Positions 1-7,765 of a stretch of DNA of 64,000 nucleotides are shown here, piece after piece; the first letter of the stretch is position 1; every line of letters begins with the position of its first letter. Both the position numbers and the translations under genes were made by a program. This stretch comes from Linanthus parryae (taxonomy: Eukaryota; Streptophyta; Magnoliopsida; Ericales; Polemoniaceae): positions 372,001 through 436,000 of the forward strand of contig JALGPY010000035.1 in NCBI GenBank assembly GCA_023055425.1, in the 5' to 3' direction. The notes under the pieces are model-generated. The model was not told the DNA's origin. It saw nothing but the letters and a program-made list of their open reading frames with translations, and made no database searches.

Positions 1-336
1 AGGGACCGTTACAGCACGTGGTGTGCGAATACCGGAACCGTTACGAGGTTGACCGGGTTTGACCGGTTTGACCGGGTTAATGGAGCTCGTGCCATAAATC
101 TCTCAAAACAGTTACCAAAGGTCGCGTGCGGGCTTGGCTCGCACGCGACAGGGCTTACTCTAGCCTCCAAACCACTAAGTCCCTACAAGTCCCGTGCAGT
201 GGTATGCGAGGGCTCTGTCTCGCAGCCCCCACATGGATCAGCTCGGCTGGTGATCCAGTGTGTGTGGAGCACAATATGGTGTGCTGGATGGTTGCCACGT
301 GGCCAAGATCTGTCAGCTCAGAAAGCACTATCTACA
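1..336 (-). repeat. 3' LTR of element A, partial
   Basis: These bases match the outer part of the LTR at 14447-14773 and of element B's LTR at 52322. The LTR starts on the minus strand at 336 with TGTAGATAG; the remainder is cut off by the window start. Against its sister LTR it shows a few substitutions (most look like transitions), a ~10-bp length difference in a short GGTCAAACC-type microrepeat and a small indel near 173. The insertion is therefore not brand new. Open frames within it are not genes. Confidence 0.93.
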
Positions 337-350
337 TTAGCCCCCTTTCT
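337..350 (-). other. polypurine tract of element A
   Basis: On the minus strand AGAAAGGGGGCTAA directly precedes the 3' LTR start at 336. A purine run here is the expected plus-strand priming site of an LTR retrotransposon. Confidence 0.8.
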
Positions 351-1024
351 GCGCGTGAAGACTCATAGCTTTATAGATTTCCATGCGCGGAAACCAACAT
401 ACGCGTTGCTGCCACGCACCAATTCAAATACGGGTAAGTTCAGCCCCCGTGCGTGTCATTATGACCTAAAACCCCTAGAGTCGTGCCGTCTGGCCTTTAG
501 GGTTTTAGGCGTGACGTCAGCTTGTCCTGTGATTGCGCGATTCGACGGTGACGGTTGCGATTCGACTACCGAAAGAACGCAACCCTTCATTGTTTTGGAT
601 AAATACCTTGTATCCCCCATTATTGCAAAGCATCACTTCTTTCTCTTAAAGTGAATGGTACCCGGAGATCTTCGAGAGCAGATTCAGATAATCAATCACC
701 AGTTCATAACTGCAAATCGTGTTCTTCAATTGTGCATATCCAAGCAGGCTTCAAGAAAACAAGGTTGGCCTCGTTTAATTTTGATTTAAGATACCAGTGT
801 TTGCCTTGAACTGCGTTGAATCTGTAAACCCATGAAATTTGTGAAGAGGCTTTGATCTTTGAACCCACTTTGCTTTAATCCTTCAACAATATGAGATCCT
901 GCAACTCCCTGATTTCTGAAATTGATACCAGAAACTGTTCGTCTTCCTTTGCATAGATCTTGAATTTCAAAATTCAAACTGAAGTGTGGTATTTCTCCCC
1001 CCTTTTTCTTGCTCTTCCGCAGGA
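351..1024 (+). promoter_or_regulatory. candidate promoter and 5' leader of the antisense gene
   Basis: No coding frame is supported here. A TATA-like TGGATAAATA lies at 596-605 on the plus strand, upstream of the ATG at 1025. The leader ends in a pyrimidine-rich stretch followed by CGCAG at 1018-1022, a plausible 3' splice site, so a 5' UTR intron is possible. The start of transcription is inferred only. Confidence 0.35.
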
Positions 1025-1182
1025 ATGGCCAAGACAAGAGTAACCAGACCCGTCAAGGAAGATGAAAAGATACCCGACCTTTCGCAGGCTCTGTGGCGAA
1101 AAGCCCCCTATTTAGGCGGCAAAGATTTTTACCATGCGAGAGTTAAGACGAAGAGGATGCCTGATCCTGTCCCGGTCGAGTA

Positions 1183-2904
1183 TTGCTGACACTGACTCGC
1201 CCAGTCAACTCAGCCTTGCTCGAGTTGATTGGTTCCGAGGATGTAGTTCGATTGGGAATCGAGAACGGGCACTTCCCATATACTGCGATTTCTACCCAGG
1301 CGTTCGTCCAGAAATTGGACTATATGGATGAGTGGATTGACCACGTGTTGGACCATCACGCCGCGACTCTTGATGAAGCCGGCGTATACTTTGCTATCCG
1401 TACTATGAAGGGTGCTGCCGTGAGGCTGGATCAGTCCATGCTTCTAGACCTTCTGTCCCGTTACTCGCCTGCGACTCACACGTTCCATTTTGCTGAGTTC
1501 GAGGCTGCCCCCACACTCGAGGACGTTCAAATGCTGTACGAGCTTTCCCCCATGGGCGAGGTGGACCCTTTGAGTCCCTTGAGGACATCTGCGGAGATTG
1601 CTTTATACACACAGATGGAGGAATGCCTAGCAGAGGTAAAGAAAATCTCCACCCGGTGGACCACTACAAAGCCTCTTCCGAACTGGCAGTTGGTTGATAC
1701 GTCTGCGAAGAATACCTGGAACAAATGGTTGCAGTACTTCTTCCGAGACTATGCGAACAGCAGAATCACTAAGAAACTTCTGAGTGAGGATCCAGAGGCC
1801 GAGAATTACGTAGAGGGTAAAGGCTATCATTTGACCCTTTGTGCTTTTCTCTGTGCTTGGCTGTCGAGGTACCTGATTGATGGTCACCCCCATGACGGAG
1901 TCTTCTACCATGTGTTGCCACTTGCTGTGAGGCTCGCCCTTGGCCAGAGAGTTGCACTCGGACCCTTGGTCTTGGGCACGCTGTACTATAGGCTTGATCA
2001 GCTGGTTCTAGCCATGAAAGAGTCGCGTGGCCGCCTCGATGTACTGACTTTTGTCAATATTTCCTTTTTGACAATGTGGGTTTTCGAGCGATGGCCGTCT
2101 TATGCTCCAACTGCTCTCAAACTTGACAAGTGGTGTCCCCCAGGCGAGACGGAAGCGCGCAACAGCGGAAGAGCTGCGAGATGGTTCAGAGCAAGCAACA
2201 CCAAGTGCGTTTGGAGTTTGATATGCGACAAACGGAAGGAGTTTACTGCCAGGCCCTATGCCACGCGCATTGAGAACGTGCGATGGTTTCCAAAGCTGTA
2301 CCCCTCTAAAGGTATTGTCTTCTCAGAAGAGCTTCTCTTTGAAGAGGGATCGCATTTCCATGAGCGCTACCGCGAGTTCTTTTGCTGGTGTCTGCGAGGT
2401 TCCCTTCCTGCCCTCGCAGAGCATATTCGTGAGCTCGCGCCAAGGTATGAAAAGCTTACCGTGGACGTTGACCCCACTCGAGTTTCTCCTCAGTTTGGTT
2501 TTGATGCGGTGGCCCCATCAATCTGGCCCCAATCCATTATCAGAGGATGCTATAAGCGCTTGCTAACAAAGGAGTGCAAGACGGTCTTCATGAACAATCT
2601 TCCCTTTGAGCAGCCTGCGGGAACCCGCGAGGGTGGTTGCTCCCAAAACTGGCTCGCATACTGGATTGCCCAGCAAACGAGGATTGAGACAGAGTCGGCC
2701 GCGCAGCCAAGTAGAGCTCCCTTGATCAAAAGAAACTCTTTTCCGTTTCGCCCCAATTGCAGTCTGAGCGAGTCTTAGTATGGTTGCTACTCACTGTTGG
2801 ATCATGAGAACCATTTGTGTCCTGATGTCATTCTGAAGGAGCAGATCTCCGCAATTAAGAAGGGCGATACGCATGTCGTCAGATATAGCAAGGCATTTGC
2901 TGAG
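1183..2904 (+). CDS. plant mobile domain (PMD, aminotransferase-like/MAIN-MAIL1 type) exon of the antisense gene
   Basis: The open frame 1183-2778 (531 codons) continues in frame past TAG 2776-2778 to the donor at 2905. Around residue 111 is the PMD signature TLEDVQMLYEL (family form: TLEDV..L..LP..G). Near residues 215-275 is a stretch of the form FLCAWLSRYL...PLAVRLALG..VALGPLVLGTLYYRLD, which fits the conserved C-terminal half of PMD (family: LA.G...AL...LA.LYR.L). PMD proteins occur as host nuclear proteins (MAIN, MAIL1) and in Mutator and Ty3/gypsy elements. No ATG heads this frame; the likely start at 1025 is one frame away, so a frameshift or unrecognised intron lies between. The family call is firm; its role here is not known. 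Confidence 0.8.
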
Positions 2905-2982
2905 GTAAGCAATTTCTCCGCGTGCGTTAAGCCTTCTGATTTTTCTTATGCTGATGCTTTCATTATGTACTGTTTGCTGTAG

Positions 2983-4762
2983 TGTCATGTGCGGAGATTC
3001 GCATCTGGTGATCGCTCCAAGTCATTGGTTAACACCATTGTTGCCACCAGAAGACAAAAGCAGTCGTTCCGGCTAGCATGGAGGATGGATGCTGAGGTCG
3101 AAACAAAAATTCGCGCAGTCATGAATGCTTTTGCTGACTCGCTGATAGACAATCCTCCGGCTCCGTCTCCTCCTGGGGATGACCCGTCCCCTCCAGCGAC
3201 TGCGGCGCCGAGAGTGAAGAGACCTAGGCAAAAGGGAGTTACGATTTCTTTCCCTAGAAGTGCTCCATCTTCTCCTCCAGTGAGGTCCCTTTCTATCAAG
3301 GACAAAGGCAAAGGTCGCATGCCCGGCAAAGTGCGGAAAGAGCTCGCAGTTGAGACTTTCGTTCCATTCAATCAAGAGGAAGAGGAAGAGAGGCAGGAGC
3401 CCCAAGAAAGTGATGAAGAAGGAGAAGCAACAGTTGTGATGCATGAGGACGAATCAGGAGGTACCTCCGTCGCATTTCCTTTCCCATTATCGTAACCTCT
3501 TTGCACTTCTTTTCTTAAACCGATCATTTCTTCGCAGATGATGATGATGATGAGACCGTTGGTGGTCTTTTGGCCAAGAGACAAAAGAGAGATACCCATT
3601 CTGGCACTCCAGACGATCCCATAAGCGAGGACGTTCTTGCTGAGTCCAGGAAGACAGCCGCGGAGGCTGCTGAAAGAAGAAGGCAGCGAGAAGAAGAGGA
3701 GCTCGAGCGTGTGAGACAGCGGAGCCTCGAAGAGCAGCATGTTGACGACTTAGTGCGTCCAGCTAGCGAGGAAGATGAGCTTCCCGAAGAAGTGGTTCCC
3801 CAGGCAGAGGAAGAAGATGCGGTTCCGGAAGAGGATGCAGCAGCACTGGAGCAAGTCCAAGCGGACTTTGAAGAAATCGCGGGCGGCGATAAAGGTGAGA
3901 TCTTCAATCTCGCAGTAACTTATAGAGATGTTATTGTGGGTGCGTTAAAGCATGGTGTCAAAGGCTGACATTCGCCGTTGGTTAGTAGACAAATGCGGAG
4001 AACCCTCAGGTAATTATTTGAGCGATACACATGTACTAGGCTTTAGCAACTTGAGACAGAATCATGACTGGTTTATTCGCATCCCAGGTCACGCTTCTCT
4101 TAAAGACTTGCTTAGTGAGGACACACTAATAGGACATGGTTCCACGTCCTTAGTGTATGATGAAGATACCTCAATCCCACCTTCGCGTGGAGGTGCTTAC
4201 TCTTAGCTTTAGTAAAGATAGCAAAATAACTTATAGCGCAAGTTACCTCACATCATCGCATTTAATGTCGCAGGTCATGCTGAGGAACCTGTGCTGGAGC
4301 AGAGAAGTCAGCCTTCTGCGTCCTATGTTCCGATTCCGAGCTCTCATACCGAGAAGCCTGTCGCGGCTGCTGAACATGCAAGTGAGCCTCTTGAGGACAT
4401 CATCGAACTTTCCGATGATGCTGAAGCAGATGCTGTGCTGATGGATAAAGATGTCCATACCGGTGCTGAGGAAGTAAGGACAAGTGCTGCTAATGCTTTC
4501 GCATCTGAGAGCGTCCTTCGCCAAGCGACTTCGGCTGTCCCTTCGCCTCCGGCGATGACTGAGTTAGAGGCACCTATTCCTGCGTGGAGCTTTTGGGGCT
4601 CGCAGGTTGGGAATGCAGTCGCAGCTGGTGCGGCCTACACTCTTCCTCCTGACTACGAGAGATTGGAGCTCGCAGCTGATAGGAGAGATATGGAGCGAGG
4701 ACAGTCTTCGACCACCCCGGTAGCGCGCATTCCTTCTCTTCATGAGATTCTGGAAGGAACTG
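2983..4762 (+). CDS. antisense gene exons 2-5: acidic, low-complexity middle region
   Basis: Exon 2 (2983-3460) carries a basic/proline-rich part with KRPRQKG and PPAPSPPGDD, then EEEEERQEPQESDEEGE. Exon 3 (3538-4009) opens with five Asp codons, KRQKR and a Glu/Arg-rich segment likely to be helical. Exon 4 (4088-4192) is 35 codons. Exon 5 (4274-4762) is Ala/Ser/Pro-rich. KRPRQK and KRQKR resemble nuclear localisation signals. Copy B preserves all exon lengths except exon 3 (474 against 472 bp here), which places a 2-bp loss in A. I recognise no catalytic domain. An alternative donor at 3895 would make a 193-bp intron and put the 2-bp loss in intronic sequence, but 78 bp fits the other introns better. 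Confidence 0.65.
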
Positions 4763-4843
4763 GTAAGCAGAGCTTTACTGTTCGCATTTTGCGTTATTTT
4801 CTTGCGAGTTTGACATCATAACTTAGTTTTGACGTCTCTTCAG

Positions 4844-5319
4844 GTTTGAAGCAAACCGATGTGGATTGGGTGGTTCGAATGCGCCTCACCTACCCGCAAT
4901 CGTTTGTGAGATCTCTGGAGATAGGGCCCTTTGACAGGAGGCTGTTCCTTACTGAAGCCATTTGTATATTGGAGCAGCTGTCTGCGGCTACGCCTGCGAC
5001 CATTTCTGTCCAGAGTGCTGAATTGCTATGTGGCATGTGCCAAAATCTCGTGACCAAAGTCCAGGGCAGACTGGGTTTCAAATTTCTTATGAACAGAGTC
5101 ACGCTGATTCGCGCAGCCGTAACTTTGAAACTCGGCCACCAGAATCTCGCAGCTGAGAAGCAGAAGGTGGAGCAGCAAAAGTTAAAGGTTGATGAAGCTC
5201 TGAAGCTCTATCATGAGATGAATGCCAGGTGCGAGCTATTGAAGCAAGAAGTGGAACAAGTAGAGAAGCTGAGCCATCAGTTCGAGCCCCAAGACTCCTT
5301 GATCAAGAATTTGCTTTGA
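4844..5319 (+). CDS. antisense gene last exon: C-terminal coiled coil
   Basis: The exon begins after CTCTTCAG (acceptor at 4842-4843) and is open for 157 codons to TGA at 5317-5319. It is exactly 476 bp in both copies. The second half is rich in Lys, Glu, Gln and Leu with heptad-like spacing (AAEKQKVEQQKLKVDEALKL) and ends in DSLIKNLL, suggesting a coiled coil used for self-association. Only a few residues differ between the copies, and there is no frame break in either, unlike the other coding parts. Confidence 0.7.
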
Positions 5320-6790
5320 CTTTTCGAATTTTGAAAAATAGCAAGAAAATAGCTGAAACATTAATGTAATGTTTGAAACATTAATGTAATGTTGCTAGGG
5401 TTTCTCCCCCTTTTTTTAACAACAAGAATGAATTTGCCCATTTTGCCCTTTCCGGGATTTGATAGGATATTTCTGTGCATATCCAATTATGACATCAGCA
5501 ATTGATACTCTGCTTGATTTTCGCGCTAATTTCTCGGCAGATAAGCACGCTTTTGTTGGGAAGTCCATCCGAATCATGACCATCCGTCATTTATTAGGAT
5601 ACGCAACTGAATCGTCATAGCCTTTAGTAGGGTAATTGATTGTTACCGCTTTCCAAGGCGTAAGTGATTGAACTTACCCTCTTTTCGAATTCTGCTGACT
5701 CATCTTTGGCGACTGAAGAGTCCCTGCAGGGTCTATATAAACCCTGTCTTTGCTATTTGGGTTCTTCATCCCAAAAATGTGCTTTTCCGTGAGTCCTTAC
5801 GACTGCTGGCTTCAACGCTTATTTTTCGTTGATTCATGGCAACTTCAAATTGTGAATCCTGAGTTTGCGCTTTGTGCTGTAGAAATAGTTTCCAAGATCC
5901 ACTTTATGAGGCTTATTGCTCTTTATAACCATCATAAAGAAGATGAAGATGATATCTCATGTGTGTTCGAAGAATTTTCTTCGTGTATTATGTTTGCAGG
6001 TCATGTTTCCGGCCGCCTCCCGGTAAGGTGCAGCGCCGAAGTGACCGTGCTACCGTCTCGTAATGAACGGCGGAATCCTCCTCCAGCATCCCTGGAGGAG
6101 GATTTCTTGCCTCTTCGTTCTTGAACTCAGGGGGCTCGTCAATGCCCTTGTCTATCATGACAAGGAGTCCATCACCAGAGGAATGACTGCCTCCCCTGTT
6201 TCGCAGGGTAGCATATGTCGGAACAGGAAGTTCCTCCGGTGCCTATCTTGATTAGACAGAGGCTTTTGTCACCCCTTGGGGTCTTGGACGTACCGTCTCG
6301 CAGATCTTGCTGCTAGGGACGTAGCGAATGACGAGCTGATCTCTTCGCGGCAGCGTCCCTTTTGCTGTAGATCTTTGGCCGCAGATCTGCGTATTGCATT
6401 GCCGGTGTTAGGACCGGTGGGTTCATCCTTTTCAGCCAGGATTCCCGTAGTGTGTCTCTGCTGACTTGTCAGCTACTTTTCGAATGTATTGTAAGCCATG
6501 TTGGCTGCGTAGTTAGATTCGAGCTTTTTTCGCTTGTAAGCTGCTATCTAGACAGATAAATTGTAAGTCTTTTGACTCATAATGATAAATAGCTTTTTGT
6601 ATTATCTGCTGTCTCTTTACAACAAAATACAACTTCGCATGTGTTTCGGCATATTTCGCCTTGCATAATGCTACGTAATGGTTTCGCATTTGTGATCTGC
6701 TATATGAATTCGCAGGTGTTTCACTAGATCGTTCGAGATATTATTCTCGCAGCTGTGCCATCCTGACAGATGGACTTGTGATTGGCCTTT
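5320..6790. other. spacer 3' of the antisense gene, with a TATA-box-like site
   Basis: No gene is supported. A strong TATA-like TATATAA sits at 5734-5740 on the plus strand, followed about 260 bp later by an acceptor-like TTTGCAG before GTCATG (around 6000). A 124-codon frame (5750-6124) has a counterpart in B (within 61025-61486, minus), with several amino acid differences and a different upstream extension. I do not call it a gene. A direct repeat GAAACATTAATGTAAT occurs twice near 5355-5390. Element B holds the same spacer, inverted, at about 60350-61832. Confidence 0.5.
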
Positions 6791-6799
6791 GTGGATCAT

Positions 6800-7570
6800 T
6801 TAAGATCATGTTCGCAATATCGCTATCATAGCGGATAGTCTTTAGTAGATCAATTAAGATCGTTAAATTGTGCGAGTTGCTATCGTGGCAGATAGGCTTT
6901 ACTAGAAGATCAATTGGGATCATTTTTTTTTCGCATGAGCTGCTATCGCAACAGATAGGCTTTTAGAAGATCAATTAAGATCGCATTTGTATAGGCTGCT
7001 ATCGTAACAGATAGGCTTTTATGATCAATTAAGATCGCATTTGTATAGGCTGCTATCGTGACAGATAGGCTTTTGTGATCAATTAAGACCGCATTTGCAT
7101 AGGCTGCTATCGTAAGAGATAGGCTTAGATGATCGATTAAGATCACATTTCGCATGGGCTGCTATCGTAATAGATATGCTTAGATGATCAATTAAGATCG
7201 CATTTCGCATGGGCTGCTATCGTAACAGATAGGCTTAGATGATCAATTAAGATCGCATTTCGCATTCTCTGCTATCGTAACAGATAGGCTTAGATGATCA
7301 ATTAAGATCGCATTTTGCATGGGCTGCTATCGTAACAGATAGGCTTAGATGATCAATTAAGATCGCATTTCGCATTTGCTGCTATCGTAAGAGATAGGCT
7401 TAGATGATCGATTAAGATCGCATTTCGCATGGGCTGCTATCGTAACATATAGGCTTAGATGATCAATTAAGATCGCATTTCGCATTCGCTGCTATTGTAA
7501 GAGATAGGCTTAGATGATGATCGATTAAGATCGCAGTTGTACATATTGCTATTGCGGCGGATAAACTATT
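6800..7570. repeat. tandem array of ~55-bp hairpin-bearing units (element A)
   Basis: About 14 units of roughly 55 bp, degenerate at both edges. The core reads GATCAATTAAGATCGCATTT, then GCATGGGCTGCTATCG, then TAACAGATAGGCTTAGAT. Each unit holds the inverted repeat CTATC-(6 nt)-GATAG and two GATC sites around AATTAA. The array lies between the 3' end of pol and the 3' end of the antisense gene. Tandem repeats in the long 3' region of Tat-lineage elements are known and can seed satellites. Confidence 0.93.
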
Positions 7571-7765
7571 GTTAACAGTAATAACAAACAGCAACATAAA
7601 CAGCTAGAAATGTGAACTTCTCATTTGGGAGAATTCTTTTATTATAACGCTCTCATATGGGAGAGATGGGATTACAATCCTCTCATATGGGAGAGGAGAT
7701 TGTGTAAATCGTAGCCATACAAGATATCAAGCGACGTTATAATAAAACGCATGAAATGAGAGAAG
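7571..7765. other. 3' non-coding sequence after pol (element A)
   Basis: This is a short spacer between the tandem array and the pol stop codon. It contains a repeated CTCATATGGGAGAG motif near 7647-7695. It is shared with B (59334-59540). I see nothing else in it. Confidence 0.5.

Larger units (their letters stand above)
1025..5319 (+). pseudogene. antisense six-exon PMD gene of Tat element A
   Basis: This gene runs opposite to gag-pol. Exon model: 1025-2904, 2983-3460, 3538-4009, 4088-4192, 4274-4762, 4844-5319. The introns are 78, 77, 78, 81 and 81 bp, all GT-AG. The first is phase 0 and the other four are phase 1, each rejoining a split glycine codon (G|GT) or, at 3460/3538, a split aspartate codon (G|AT). 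The same boundaries recur in copy B (61833-64000, minus). The product would have an N-terminal PMD domain, an acidic/proline-rich middle with a KR-rich stretch, a Glu-rich segment and a C-terminal coiled coil. Copy A is damaged: the start frame (ATG 1025) and the PMD frame disagree between about 1140 and 1190, TAG at 2776-2778 stops the PMD exon, and 2 bp are missing near 3954-3958 relative to B. The function in the element is unknown. Confidence 0.8.

Noticed and set aside
49..654. 201-codon open frame through the left LTR edge
   Set aside because: It starts in LTR sequence, crosses the LTR/polypurine boundary and has no family likeness; repeats of it at 14496 and 52609 are LTR copies.
1025..5319. 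Envelope-like third ORF of the element
   Set aside because: The gene is antisense, spliced, PMD-bearing and without signal peptide or membrane segment.
5750..6124. 124-codon frame downstream of the TATA-like site
   Set aside because: Partly shared with B but with a different upstream extension and no recognised domain; kept only as a spacer note.
6800..7570. Regular repeats that could suggest a CRISPR array
   Set aside because: Units are contiguous ~55-bp tandem repeats without unique spacers, inside a plant retrotransposon.
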